Of a DNA stretch of 64,000 bases, positions 45,763 to 54,181 are shown piece after piece; within the stretch, counting starts at the first letter, position 1, and the number at the start of each line of letters is the position of its first letter. Source of the stretch: Bacteroidales bacterium. GTDB taxonomy: Bacteria > Bacteroidota > Bacteroidia > Bacteroidales > F082. Made by a program: the position numbers and the translations under genes. The stretch lies in NCBI GenBank assembly GCA_900769945.1, contig CAAGIO010000022.1:1-64000 (forward strand), written 5' to 3'. The notes below the pieces were generated by a model. That model ran no database searches, was not told the origin of the DNA, and saw only the letters and a program-made list of their open reading frames with translations.

Positions 45763-46272
45763 ATGTTTCCGGAGAGGATATTTATCATTGGCTATATGTG
45801 TTCGGGCAAATCCTCGATTTCGAGAAAGCTCGCAAGTCGTTTGGGATACAATTCGTTCGATACCGATGATTTGTTTGAGGAGAAGTATCATGTGAGTGTC
45901 AATGATTTTTTTGAGAAGTACGGTGAGGACTATTTCCGAAAGTTCGAGGCCGAGATTTTGAGAAAGACAGGGGACCTTCGTAAGGTGGTGATTTCCACTG
46001 GGGGAGGTACCCCTTGTTATTATGATAATATGAAGTGGATGAAGGACAACGGCATGACGGTCTTCATCAAGGTGAGTCCAACAACAGCATACAACAGGCT
46101 CGTGACGGCAAAAAGGAAACGCCCTCTCGTGAACGGGAAGACAAGCGAGGAACTGATGCGCTATATAGAAACGCATTATGGCTCAAGGCTGCCGTACTAC
46201 GAACAGGCAGAGTTAACAGTCAAGGGAGAGAACTTCAATATTGAAAAACTACTCGAAATACTGGATGCTTAG
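45763..46272 (+). CDS. aroK: Shikimate kinase
   Basis: A 169-aa cytosolic kinase that phosphorylates shikimate at O-3 in chorismate synthesis. The P-loop is G10-YMCSGKS-S (IIGYMCSGKSS). The shikimate-binding aspartate is in FDTDDLFEEKY, followed by FRKFEAEILRK and VISTGGGTPCY (Walker B-like GGG). The lid region is KRKRPLVNG. Length is normal. The ATG at 45763 leaves the usual few residues before the first strand (MFPERIFIIG). Confidence 0.94.
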   Translation: MFPERIFIIGYMCSGKSSISRKLASRLGYNSFDTDDLFEEKYHVSVNDFFEKYGEDYFRKFEAEILRKTGDLRKVVISTGGGTPCYYDNMKWMKDNGMTVFIKVSPTTAYNRLVTAKRKRPLVNGKTSEELMRYIETHYGSRLPYYEQAELTVKGENFNIEKLLEILDA

Positions 46273-46311
46273 TTTTTTTTATTTTTTCATTATACCATAT
46301 CAAAATATTTG

Positions 46312-46319
46312 TAACTTTG
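46312..46319 (+). promoter_or_regulatory. -7 promoter box of the CsgG-like operon
   Basis: TAACTTTG, 48 bases before the ATG at 46368. It is followed by T, not the usual C. Confidence 0.55.
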
Positions 46320-46367
46320 TGTCCACTTAATAAAAAATAATCGAAAACAGTAACAAAAATTTGCTTT

Positions 46368-47240
46368 ATGAGAAAGGTAATGATTCTTTTTTTTGCTTTA
46401 GTCATGATGTTTCCGACTTTTGCCCAGACAGAAAAGACAATTAAGCGGAAAGTGGCTATTGGAAGGTTCTCTAATGAGACACAGTATGGAAAGGGTGCTT
46501 TTTATAATAAGGAAAACGACCCAATGCGTAAGCAGGCTCTTGATATCTTGTCGGACAAGCTGCAGCAGTCAGGGAAATTCATCCTTCTTGAGCGCGAAGA
46601 CCTTGATTTGCTTGTAAATGAGTCGGGAGATGAGATGCAGAAAGTCGGAGCGGATTATCTTATCCTTGGTTCAATCACCGAGTTTGGAAGGAAAAACGAG
46701 GGTCAGGAGCAGTTGTTCTCATCAACGAAGACCCAGACTGTTGAGGCTGGCGTCAGCATACGTATTGTAGAGGCCTGCACAGGGCTCGTGATTTATTCCG
46801 GACATGGGACGGGAAAGGCTGAAACCACATCAAAGGAAACTCTCGGACTTGGAGGAAAGGCCGGCTTCGACGCTACTTTGAGCGATAAGGCTATCTCCGC
46901 CGCCATCTCACAACTTGTTGAGAATATTATCAATGAGTGTACCGATAAGCCTTGGAGGTCGTTCTTCCTCGATAAACAGGACGACGGATACTTTATCTCT
47001 GGTGGAGCATCGCAAGGCCTCGCCGCCGGTGACAAATTCTCGGTCTATAAGAAAGGAAAAACAGTGAAGAACCCACAGACAGGAATGAACGTCGAGCTCC
47101 CCGGAACGAAAATCGGTTCTGTGACCATCACCATGACAGTGCCTGCCGATAGACCGGAGAATGAGATTTCTTTATGCTCCTATGAAGGTGATGCTATTGA
47201 TAATGAGAAGTTTAACGATTATTATATTTTAAATGACTGA
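46368..47240 (+). CDS. CsgG-family exported protein
   Basis: A 290-aa exported protein. The signal peptide MRKVMILFFALVMMFPTFAQ has no lipobox cysteine, unlike E. coli CsgG, which is a lipoprotein forming the curli-secretion channel. The CsgG domain is clear: KVAIGRFSNETQYGKG, ALDILSDKLQQSGKFILLEREDLDLLVNE, GADYLILGSITEFGRKN and VEAGVSIRIVEACTGLVIYSGHGTG. A C-terminal 90-residue part (DKPWRSFFLDKQDDGYFISGG...) is extra and beta-rich. There are no curli genes nearby. It is first in an operon with two to three lipoproteins of families that accompany CsgG-like proteins elsewhere. Confidence 0.88.
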   Translation: MRKVMILFFALVMMFPTFAQTEKTIKRKVAIGRFSNETQYGKGAFYNKENDPMRKQALDILSDKLQQSGKFILLEREDLDLLVNESGDEMQKVGADYLILGSITEFGRKNEGQEQLFSSTKTQTVEAGVSIRIVEACTGLVIYSGHGTGKAETTSKETLGLGGKAGFDATLSDKAISAAISQLVENIINECTDKPWRSFFLDKQDDGYFISGGASQGLAAGDKFSVYKKGKTVKNPQTGMNVELPGTKIGSVTITMTVPADRPENEISLCSYEGDAIDNEKFNDYYILND

Positions 47241-47245
47241 TTGAT

Positions 47246-47584
47246 ATGAAAAGAATTTCTGTCGTACTACTTATAGTCTTTCTTATGTGCAGCTGCGGAG
47301 TGGGTGTGCATTCAATGTCATCGGGCGTGGAACAACAGTCGGCACTGACTTTTATCGCTGACACAAGCCAAAATATCACCGTCATCGTTGACGGCCAGTC
47401 TTATTCCTTAAATACAGTAAAACTAAAGAAATACAGGAAAAACCGCCCTATTAAAAAGACTGCAGAAAACACTATTTTCCTGACAACCGGCAAACACGAT
47501 GTTAAAGTTGTCAAAGACGGAAAAGAACTGTTCTCTAAGATGGTCTTCCTATCTGACGGCGAGACAAAAGCAATAGAACTATGA
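47246..47584 (+). CDS. Small lipoprotein in the CsgG/DUF799 operon
   Basis: A 112-aa exported protein with signal peptide MKRISVVLLIVFLMCSCG and lipobox MCSCGVG. The mature domain has short strands (ALTFIADTSQNITVIVDGQSY, TTGKHDVKVVKDGKELFSKMVFLSDGE) resembling a PEGA-like beta sandwich of the kind that presents a short domain at the cell surface or in the periplasm. I do not recognise it with certainty. It starts 5 bases after the CsgG-like gene and overlaps the DUF4810 gene by 4 bases (ATGA). Confidence 0.75.
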   Translation: MKRISVVLLIVFLMCSCGVGVHSMSSGVEQQSALTFIADTSQNITVIVDGQSYSLNTVKLKKYRKNRPIKKTAENTIFLTTGKHDVKVVKDGKELFSKMVFLSDGETKAIEL

Positions 47585-48021
47585 AGGTGCTCAAACTGAC
47601 GATATTGCTTCTGCTCCCCATATTCGTTCTGTCGTCATGCTCGTCTGTAAACCTTTACTATTGGGGCGGAAACAAGAACAATACTTCCAAATATGAGGAG
47701 ATGTCGTATCGTTATTATAGGTCTTATTCTCCTGAATCGCTCTGCGATGTCTTTGTGGTGTATCATGATGTGGTTGAGAACCCTAAGGGTGACCGCATGA
47801 TGCCGCCTCCGGGATTGTGCGCCGAGTTCGCCTTCCTGCTCGTTGACGAACAGTGCGCCCAGACATTTATGAATAACGCTTCCGATAAACAGAAGAAACA
47901 AATCGGCAGAACCGATTTCCTTGAATATGGTGTTGAATTGCTAAAAAAGGAGATGGAGTATTATCCCGAATCAAGACAATTTCTTGAACCTATTCTTAAT
48001 CGTATCACAAATAAAGAATGA
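47581..48021 (+). CDS. DUF4810 lipoprotein
   Basis: A 146-aa lipoprotein. The signal peptide MKVLKLTILLLLPIFVLSSC has lipobox LSSCSS. The mature start LYYWGGNKNNTSKYEEMSYRYY and the middle PKGDRMMPPPGLCAEFAFLLV match DUF4810, a family usually encoded between a CsgG-like protein and a DUF799 (GNA1162-type) lipoprotein. The gene overlaps both neighbours by 4 bases, so stoichiometric co-translation is likely. Function unknown; envelope location is inferred. Confidence 0.85.
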   Translation: MKVLKLTILLLLPIFVLSSCSSVNLYYWGGNKNNTSKYEEMSYRYYRSYSPESLCDVFVVYHDVVENPKGDRMMPPPGLCAEFAFLLVDEQCAQTFMNNASDKQKKQIGRTDFLEYGVELLKKEMEYYPESRQFLEPILNRITNKE

Positions 48022-48704
48022 ACATGAGAAAAGTTTTTATTGTCTTCTTTTATCTTGTTTTGACAGTATCGCTTTTGTCTTGCGCTTCCTCAAACCTGAC
48101 AAAAGGTGAACAGTACAATAGGTTTTATGATGAGAAGCCTCTCGTGCTTCTTGTCATGCCTCCTATCAATAACACTACTAAGATTGAGGCGAAAGAGTTG
48201 CTCTATACCTCGATATGCCAGCCGCTGTCAGAGGCAGGTTACTATGTCATTCCACCTTTCGCCGCAATGGAAGTCTTTAAGAATGAAAGCGCATACGATG
48301 CCGAGATGTTTTTGGACTCTCCGCTCGGCGTGTTTAAAGACTATTTCGGAGCCGATGCTGTCATCTTCTCTCAAATTGATGAATGGGAGAAGATTCTTGC
48401 TGGTATCCACATTAAAGTGTCGTATCTTGTAAAGTCAACAAAGACTAACGAGGTGTTGTTTGAAAGAAGTTGTGACTTGGTTGTGGATATGACGGTTAAC
48501 AGCAGTGGCTCTATTTTAGGGATGGTGATGGAGATGGCTGCTGCCACACTCGAAGCCGCTCTCACTGATGAGATTGTCGCTGCACGAATAGCTAATGAGG
48601 CGGTTTTCTCAGACTTGCCTTTGGGTAAGTATCATCCGAGATATTTGCAAGATATCAACGATAAAGCAAAAGCAAAAGACATCGTCTCAACAATTCATCG
48701 ATAG
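48018..48704 (+). CDS. DUF799 (GNA1162-type) lipoprotein
   Basis: A 228-aa lipoprotein. Lipobox LLSCASS follows the signal MNMRKVFIVFFYLVLTVS. The mature domain begins PLVLLVMPPINNTTKIEAKELLYTSICQPL and continues GYYVIPPFAAMEVFKNE and FGADAVIFSQIDEWEKI, the DUF799 pattern. This family shares the anticodon-binding-like fold of TolB N-domains and CsgG-like proteins, and neisserial GNA1162 is a studied vaccine candidate. Last gene of the operon; it is followed by a hairpin. Confidence 0.88.
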   Translation: MNMRKVFIVFFYLVLTVSLLSCASSNLTKGEQYNRFYDEKPLVLLVMPPINNTTKIEAKELLYTSICQPLSEAGYYVIPPFAAMEVFKNESAYDAEMFLDSPLGVFKDYFGADAVIFSQIDEWEKILAGIHIKVSYLVKSTKTNEVLFERSCDLVVDMTVNSSGSILGMVMEMAAATLEAALTDEIVAARIANEAVFSDLPLGKYHPRYLQDINDKAKAKDIVSTIHR

Positions 48705-48735
48705 GGATTATTTCTTCTTCAGATTATCTAATAAT

Positions 48736-48769
48736 AGTGGGTGTTGATTGTAAAATATTGATACCCACT
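48736..48769 (+). terminator. Terminator of the CsgG-like operon
   Basis: AGTGGGT (48736-48742) pairs with ACCCACT (48763-48769). The stem extends two more pairs inward, and GTTTTG follows. Confidence 0.7.
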
Positions 48770-48878
48770 GTTTTGTATTCTTTCCTGAATTAATTCAAAT
48801 TAGGATTGTGGGAAATGGGCGATAAGCGTTGCTGTTTAGAGGCCGCATGATAATGTTATGTTCAAGAATAATACTTCT

Positions 48879-48908
48879 GGGAAACGATAATCCCTTTTAT
48901 CGTTTTCC
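48879..48908. other. Unassigned hairpin
   Basis: A 10-bp stem with one G-U pair (48879-48888 with 48899-48908) and a 10-base loop lies between the two terminators. It may be a back-up terminator or a small-RNA element. Confidence 0.4.
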
Positions 48909-48936
48909 TTAAACCATAACACATTCAATGCTGACG

Positions 48937-48968
48937 AAAAAAAAGACCTCCTCAAATGAGTGAGGAGG
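48937..48968 (-). terminator. Terminator of rlmD
   Basis: On the minus strand, CCTCCTCA (48968-48961) pairs with TGAGGAGG (48954-48947) around a 6-base loop, followed by TCTTTTTTTTT. Confidence 0.9.
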
Positions 48969-49000
48969 CAGAATATATATGGCTGTTGTTAAGCCGAATG

Positions 49001-50428
49001 TTATCTGAGTTTAAGAGAGGCAATATTCTCAACATGTTGTGTGTGGGGGAACATATCTACCGGTTGAACCGCAACAACCTCATACAAGTCGTTAAGTAGT
49101 TGTAGGTCACGGGCTTGTGTTGCAGGGTTGCAGCTGATGTAAATTATCTTCTTAGCCTTTATTTTCTTTAACTGTTCGATGACTTTGTCTGCCATTCCAG
49201 CGCGAGGAGGGTCGGTGACAATAATGTCGGGGGTTCCGTTTTCAACGATGAAGGCGTCGTCAAGCACTTTGGCCATGTCGCCGGCATAGAATGTCGCATT
49301 GTCAATATTATTTATTTGAGCGTTAATTCTTGCGTCGGCGATGGCTTCCTCAACATATTCTATACCAACGACTTTCTTTACGAAGCGAGAGAAATAAAGG
49401 GCGATAGTGCCTGTCCCGGTGTAAAGGTCGTACATCAGCTCGTCACCACTGACGTCAGCGAGGTCGAAAGCAGCCTTATATAGTCTTTCTGCTTGATATA
49501 CATTTGTTTGGAAGAAAGATACCGGTCCAACACGGAAGCTCAGGTCTTCAAATCCAATGCGTGGCGACTTCATCGTCTCAATAAGGTAAGGGTCACCTTT
49601 CAGGCATTCAAAAGGAAGGTCGGAGATTGTATCGTTGAATTTCGGGTTGATAACCAACATTATAGATATTATTTGAGGGAACTTCTCCGATAAGGCTGGA
49701 ATCAGTTCGTTACGTACAATGGAGTTCTCTTCGTTAATGATGATTATAACCATGAACTCGCCTTTGCCGTTACATCTCATAATAACGTTGCGCATCGTAC
49801 CTTGGTGAGCGCGAACATTATGGTATGACAATCCCTTTTCCATTGTGAAATCCTTGATAAACAGCCTTATCTCGTTTGAAGGCTCTGCCTGCAGATAACA
49901 ATGTTCAATATCAATCACCCTATCGAAAAGCCCCGGCAGATGGTAGCCGAAACCCTTGCACTGCTCTTCAGTATAGGTGCCAGCGGGAGCGCCGTCAGTA
50001 AGCCATTTGCGGTTCGAGAAACTATATTCCACCTTGTTCCTGTAATAATATTGCTTCTCGCACCCAAGTATCGGCGTTATCTCAGGATACTCTATCTTAG
50101 CTATTCTGTCGAGATTGTCTTTTACCTGTTTCTGTTTGTAATACAGCTGCCATTGATAGTCAAGATGTTGCCATTTGCATCCACCGCAAAGCCCGAAGTG
50201 TTGGCAGACAGGTTTTACACGTTTGTCCGATTCTTTTACTATATTGACAATCTTTCCGTCAAAACAGTTCGATTTTTTCTTAAAAACTTGAATATCAACG
50301 ATGTCGCCCGGAGCACCAAATGGAATGAACACCACTTTCTCTTCAGGTTTTGCGATGCTCATCCCTTCAGAGCCGGCATCAATAATTTCAACATTGTTAA
50401 TAAATTGAGGTTGTTTTATTTTTTTCAT
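49001..50428 (-). CDS. rlmD: 23S rRNA (uracil-C5) methyltransferase, RlmD type
   Basis: A 475-aa SAM-dependent RNA methyltransferase that makes 5-methyluridine in 23S rRNA. It has an N-terminal TRAM domain (about 8-66) and an iron-sulfur site with C75, C81 and C84 (CQHFGLCGGC) plus C177 (EHCYLQ). The methyltransferase fold has DLYTGTGTIALYFS, PDIIVTDPPRAGM and the catalytic-cysteine motif YISCNPATQARDL. RlmD and other TrmA-like enzymes are hard to tell apart by eye; RlmD is the best fit because of the TRAM and Fe-S parts. The -7 box ends 4 bases before the ATG, predicting a leaderless transcript. Confidence 0.9.
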   Translation of the reverse strand: MKKIKQPQFINNVEIIDAGSEGMSIAKPEEKVVFIPFGAPGDIVDIQVFKKKSNCFDGKIVNIVKESDKRVKPVCQHFGLCGGCKWQHLDYQWQLYYKQKQVKDNLDRIAKIEYPEITPILGCEKQYYYRNKVEYSFSNRKWLTDGAPAGTYTEEQCKGFGYHLPGLFDRVIDIEHCYLQAEPSNEIRLFIKDFTMEKGLSYHNVRAHQGTMRNVIMRCNGKGEFMVIIIINEENSIVRNELIPALSEKFPQIISIMLVINPKFNDTISDLPFECLKGDPYLIETMKSPRIGFEDLSFRVGPVSFFQTNVYQAERLYKAAFDLADVSGDELMYDLYTGTGTIALYFSRFVKKVVGIEYVEEAIADARINAQINNIDNATFYAGDMAKVLDDAFIVENGTPDIIVTDPPRAGMADKVIEQLKKIKAKKIIYISCNPATQARDLQLLNDLYEVVAVQPVDMFPHTQHVENIASLKLR

Positions 50429-50432
50429 GGCG

Positions 50433-50440
50433 CAAAATTA
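50433..50440 (-). promoter_or_regulatory. -7 promoter box of rlmD
   Basis: Minus-strand TAATTTTG followed by CGCC and then the ATG at 50428. The spacing leaves almost no 5' leader. Confidence 0.6.
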
Positions 50441-50453
50441 CAAAACATTTTAC

Positions 50454-50461
50454 TACCTTTG
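50454..50461 (+). promoter_or_regulatory. -7 promoter box of the NAD(P)HX repair gene
   Basis: TACCTTTG followed by CA, 19 bases before the ATG at 50481. This placement argues against starting the gene at the earlier ATG, 50427. Confidence 0.65.
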
Positions 50462-50480
50462 CAAAAAATATATACTATTT

Positions 50481-52010
50481 ATGAAAATACCGACAATAAA
50501 GGATATCCGTGGTGCTGATGCTTATACTATTGAGAATGAGCCTGTTAGTTCTATCGACCTCATGGAGCGTGCTTCTTGTGGGTTGATGGCGTGGCTGTTG
50601 CCTCGAATAGAGAAGGCGCATAATCCGATAAAGATTTTCTGTGGAATGGGCAATAATGGGGGCGACGGCCTCGCCTTGTCGCGGCTGCTTTTTGGTAAAG
50701 GTGTTGCTTCTGTTGTGTTTATTGTGCATAACGGCAAGAATTTCAGTGCTGACTGCGAGAAGAATCTTGTACGATTAAAAAATGAGACAAATGTTCAGAT
50801 TCGGGATATTGGGTCGAAGGAGGATTTTCCGGAGATAAGTGATGATGATATTGTCATTGACGCCATTGTCGGCTCCGGATTGACGCGTCCTCTTGAAGGC
50901 CTCGTCGCTGATTTAGTTGCTCATCTTAATGATAATGAAGCGATTAGAATAGCAATAGATATTGCCTCCGGCTTAAATGCTGACTTGCCGTGGACTCTTT
51001 TCTGCAAAGATGGTGCTCCTAAGATAGTAAATGCCGATTACACCTTGAGCATGCAGTTCCCGAAGATGGCGTTTATGTTTGTGGAGAACGATATGTTTGT
51101 TGGAAAATGGGAGGTCATTGATATTAATATTCATCAAGACTATATAGAAAATATTGAAACAGATAACTTCTTCACCACCGATGATGTCGTCCGGCCATTG
51201 ATTCACAGGAGGGGAAAGCATTCACATAAAGGCACTTTCGGTCATGCGTTGCTCATGGCGGGCTCTGAGGGGAAGACAGGCGCTGTGCTGCTCTCGGCCG
51301 AATCGTGTCTTCGTTCCGGGGTGGGGTTGCTTACGGTTCATCTTCCAAAGGTCGCTGCTCTGCCTTTGCAGGTTTATCTCCCAGAAGCGATGATGAGTGT
51401 TGACAAGTCGGAGAAGGTGGTGTCGCAAATCCCTGACTTTGCTCCATATTCTGCTATAGGTGTCGGGCCGGGGCTTGGGAAAGACGAGGAGACAAGAGTG
51501 GCTGTGAGACGCCTGCTCCAAGAAGTGAGACAGCCTCTCGTGATGGATGCCGATGCCTTGAACATTATTTCGGAGGACAAGACATTGCTTTCTTTCCTTC
51601 CTCAAAACACTATTCTGACGCCTCATATCAAAGAGTTCGAGCGTCTTTTTGGAAAGACGGAAAACTCTATGCAGCGTGTGGAACTACAACGGTCAATGTC
51701 AATAAAATATAAGATAATCATCGTGTTAAAGGGAGCGAACACCTCTGTCACTATGCCTAATGGAGCATGTTTCTTCAACTCCACGGGCAATGCAGGCATG
51801 GCAACAGCTGGAAGCGGCGATGTGCTGACAGGAATGATATTGTCGCTTCTTGCACAGCGTTATCTGCCGGAGGAAGCCGCTGTGTTGTCGGTGTTTTTAC
51901 ATGGTAGGGCAGGGGATATTGCTGCGTCCGAAAATGGAATGGAGTCGTTGATAGCGAGCGACATCTCAAAAAATATTGGGAAGGCGTTTTTGGAGACCGC
52001 CGGAAGATGA
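50481..52010 (+). CDS. nnr: Bifunctional NAD(P)H-hydrate epimerase/dehydratase
   Basis: A 509-aa metabolite-repair enzyme. The N-terminal YjeF/NnrE domain (about 1-215) epimerises damaged NAD(P)HX: DLMERASCG, FCGMGNNGGDGLALSR and DAIVGSGLTRP. The C-terminal NnrD domain (about 225-505) is a ribokinase-fold ADP/ATP-dependent dehydratase: HKGTFGHALLMAGSEGKTGA, VGPGLGKDEET, PLVMDADALN, TPHIKEFERL and GNAGMATAGSGDVLTGMI. I start at ATG 50481 (MKIPTIKDIRGAD), downstream of the promoter; the frame is open from 50427, overlapping the rlmD start. Confidence 0.95.
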   Translation: MKIPTIKDIRGADAYTIENEPVSSIDLMERASCGLMAWLLPRIEKAHNPIKIFCGMGNNGGDGLALSRLLFGKGVASVVFIVHNGKNFSADCEKNLVRLKNETNVQIRDIGSKEDFPEISDDDIVIDAIVGSGLTRPLEGLVADLVAHLNDNEAIRIAIDIASGLNADLPWTLFCKDGAPKIVNADYTLSMQFPKMAFMFVENDMFVGKWEVIDINIHQDYIENIETDNFFTTDDVVRPLIHRRGKHSHKGTFGHALLMAGSEGKTGAVLLSAESCLRSGVGLLTVHLPKVAALPLQVYLPEAMMSVDKSEKVVSQIPDFAPYSAIGVGPGLGKDEETRVAVRRLLQEVRQPLVMDADALNIISEDKTLLSFLPQNTILTPHIKEFERLFGKTENSMQRVELQRSMSIKYKIIIVLKGANTSVTMPNGACFFNSTGNAGMATAGSGDVLTGMILSLLAQRYLPEEAAVLSVFLHGRAGDIAASENGMESLIASDISKNIGKAFLETAGR

Positions 52011-52032
52011 TGCTTCTCCTTCAACTATTGTT

Positions 52033-52058
52033 GAGTCTTCTCTCGTTAGAGAGCACTC
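52033..52058. terminator. Weak hairpin between convergent genes
   Basis: CTCTC (52040-52044) pairs with GAGAG (52049-52053). GAGT (52033-52036) and ACTC (52055-52058) extend the arms across a small internal loop, and TTTCTT follows. Probable terminator from position, but weak. Confidence 0.4.
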
Positions 52059-52062
52059 TTTC

Positions 52063-53994
52063 TTATGCCATGTCGGTCTTGTCAATATTTGAATCATCTT
52101 CAACCCGAAGGTTATCAATGATGAATTTCTGCCTCTGGTCAGTGTTTTTCCCCATATAATATTTCAATAGGTCTGGGATAGTCATGTCGTGGCGCAGGAT
52201 TATTGGTTCGAGGCGCATGTTAGGGCCTATGAAATAGCTGAACTCGTCAGGGGAGATTTCTCCAAGACCTTTGAACCGGGTGATTTCAGGCTTTGAACCT
52301 AACGACTTTATTGCGTTGATACGTTCCTCGTCGGAATAGCAGTATATTGTCTGTTTCTTGTTGCGCACACGGAACAGCGGGGTCTGGAGGATATAGACAT
52401 GTCCGCTTCTCACCACGTCGGGATAGAACTGTAGGAAGAAGGTTAGCATGAGCAGTCTTATGTGCATGCCGTCAACATCAGCATCGGTGGCGATGACAAT
52501 GTTGTTATATCTTAGGTTCTCTATAGATTCATCAATGTTAAGTGCGGCTTGAAGAAGGTTGAACTCCTCATTCTCATAGACAATCTTTTTTGATAATCCG
52601 TAGCAGTTCAGCGGTTTTCCTCTCAGGCTGAACACTGCCTGTGTCTGTGCGTCGCGGCTCTTGGTGATGCTCCCGGAGGCCGAGTCACCCTCGGTGATGA
52701 ACAGTGTTGATTCGAGACGTTTCTCCTGATTTGTGTTATAGTGTACCCTGCAGTCGCGAAGCTTCCTGTTGTTGAGGCTCACTTTCTTAGCACTTTCTCT
52801 GGCAAGTTTCTTGATGTTGGCCATGCCTTTGCGCTCTTTCTCGTTCTGTATGATCTTTCTCATCAGAGCCTCGGCAACATCGCTGTTCATGTGCAGGAAT
52901 TTGTCGAAGTGGCGTTTGATGATGTCGGTGATGTATGTCCTTATAGTGACTTTGCTCTCCTCGTCCATATAGTTTGAAGAGAATTTCGTCTTTGTCTGCC
53001 CCTCGTATTCGGGGTTCATCACCTTTATTGACAATGCGGCGATGAAAGAGCTCCTGATGTCGGAGGTCTCATACTCTTTATTATAATATTCCCTGATGGT
53101 CTTTGCAATGGCGTCGCGGAACACGTTAAGGTGAGTGCCTCCGAGTGGGTTGTACTGTCCGTTGGCGAAGGAGAAGTACTCTTCGTTAGATGTAAGGTTT
53201 GAATGTGTGAAGGCGCATTCGAAATCGCCTTCCTTGATATGGATGATAGGGTAGGCGCAGGTCTCTGTTTTCCCAATCTTCCTCTCTAAAAGGTCGAGAA
53301 GTCCGTTCTTAGCCTGATATTTCTGTCCGTTCAATATCAATGATAGGCCGCTGTTTAGAAACGCGTAGTTCCAGACCATGTCGTCAACATACTCCAATAG
53401 GAAGTGGTAGTTTCCGAAAAGCTCGGTGTCAGGGACGAATGTTATCTCTGTGCCGTTTTTCTGGTCTGTCGGCAAAAGCTCCGACTCATATTGTAGGACG
53501 CCTTTTGAGAACTCCACAATCTTTGTCTTGTTGTCGCGGTACGACTGTGCTTTGAAATATGATGACGCGGCGTTGGCTGCCTTGGCACCTACACCGTTTA
53601 ATCCCACCGACTTCTTGAATGCCCCTGTGTTATATTTTCCTCCCGTGTTAATCTCTCCAACGCAGTCCCTCAGCTTGGCGAGCGGTATGCCTCTACCGTA
53701 GTCGCGAACATGTACCCGCCCGTCGTTGATGTCAATCTCAATGACCTTGCCGTATCCCATCACGAACTCGTCAATACAGTTGTCAACAATCTCCTTGAGA
53801 AGTATGTAAATGCCGTCGTCATGCGCGGAACCGTCGCCAGCCTTGCCGATGTACATCCCTAATCGTTTCCTGATATGCTCGTTCCAAGAGAGGTGCTGTA
53901 TCGAATCATCATCGTATTTCGATTCTGAAACAGATGTGGAAAAATCTAACTCGTTGCTTTCTAATAGGTTGTTGTCGTTGTAGTCGTCAGCCAT
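52063..53994 (-). CDS. parE: DNA topoisomerase IV subunit B (type IIA, GyrB/ParE family)
   Basis: A 643-aa ATPase subunit of a type II topoisomerase. The GHKL ATPase domain has RKRLGMYIGKAGD, EIVDNCIDEFVMG, VRDYGRGIPLAKL and SVGLNGVGAKAANA. The transducer and Toprim domains follow, with FITEGDSASGSI, IVIATDADVDGMHIRLLML (DxD) and RFKGLGEISPDEF. The length and lack of a GyrB insert suit the ParE-like subunit of Bacteroidota. I start at ATG 53994 because the in-frame TTG at 54015 is inside the -7 box. The partner parC is not in the window. Confidence 0.92.
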   Translation of the reverse strand: MADDYNDNNLLESNELDFSTSVSESKYDDDSIQHLSWNEHIRKRLGMYIGKAGDGSAHDDGIYILLKEIVDNCIDEFVMGYGKVIEIDINDGRVHVRDYGRGIPLAKLRDCVGEINTGGKYNTGAFKKSVGLNGVGAKAANAASSYFKAQSYRDNKTKIVEFSKGVLQYESELLPTDQKNGTEITFVPDTELFGNYHFLLEYVDDMVWNYAFLNSGLSLILNGQKYQAKNGLLDLLERKIGKTETCAYPIIHIKEGDFECAFTHSNLTSNEEYFSFANGQYNPLGGTHLNVFRDAIAKTIREYYNKEYETSDIRSSFIAALSIKVMNPEYEGQTKTKFSSNYMDEESKVTIRTYITDIIKRHFDKFLHMNSDVAEALMRKIIQNEKERKGMANIKKLARESAKKVSLNNRKLRDCRVHYNTNQEKRLESTLFITEGDSASGSITKSRDAQTQAVFSLRGKPLNCYGLSKKIVYENEEFNLLQAALNIDESIENLRYNNIVIATDADVDGMHIRLLMLTFFLQFYPDVVRSGHVYILQTPLFRVRNKKQTIYCYSDEERINAIKSLGSKPEITRFKGLGEISPDEFSYFIGPNMRLEPIILRHDMTIPDLLKYYMGKNTDQRQKFIIDNLRVEDDSNIDKTDMA

Positions 53995-54012
53995 TCTTAA
54001 TAATTCTTTCTG

Positions 54013-54020
54013 CAAAGATA
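54013..54020 (-). promoter_or_regulatory. -7 promoter box of parE
   Basis: Minus-strand TATCTTTG followed by CA, 18 bases before the ATG at 53994. Contains a misleading in-frame TTG. Confidence 0.7.
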
Positions 54021-54181
54021 CTAATTTTATTCCAAAGAACGCAAAATTATCCTTCTGTAAATTTTATCTTCTGACTACTTTTTAAGATGAATATAGTTCA
54101 GATTTCGTGAAAATCAGCCTTGTGGATAATTTGAACTTCTTTCTTTTGCGACTAAAATGAAGTGTTTGTTGCTGGGTGGTA

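Larger units (their letters stand above)
48705..49000. other. Intergenic region with three hairpins
   Basis: 296 bases between convergent operons. It holds a rightward terminator, a middle hairpin and a leftward terminator, each listed separately. I see no coding potential, tRNA or repeat in the rest. Confidence 0.5.

Noticed and set aside
45709..46176. A 155-codon frame on the minus strand covering aroK
   Set aside because: AroK on the plus strand is complete, with P-loop and substrate-binding motifs; the reverse frame is a shadow.
49001..50428. Leaderless rlmD read as a wrong start
   Set aside because: No later methionine would keep the TRAM domain (from about residue 8) complete, so the ATG at 50428 is kept and the short leader is reported as an observation.
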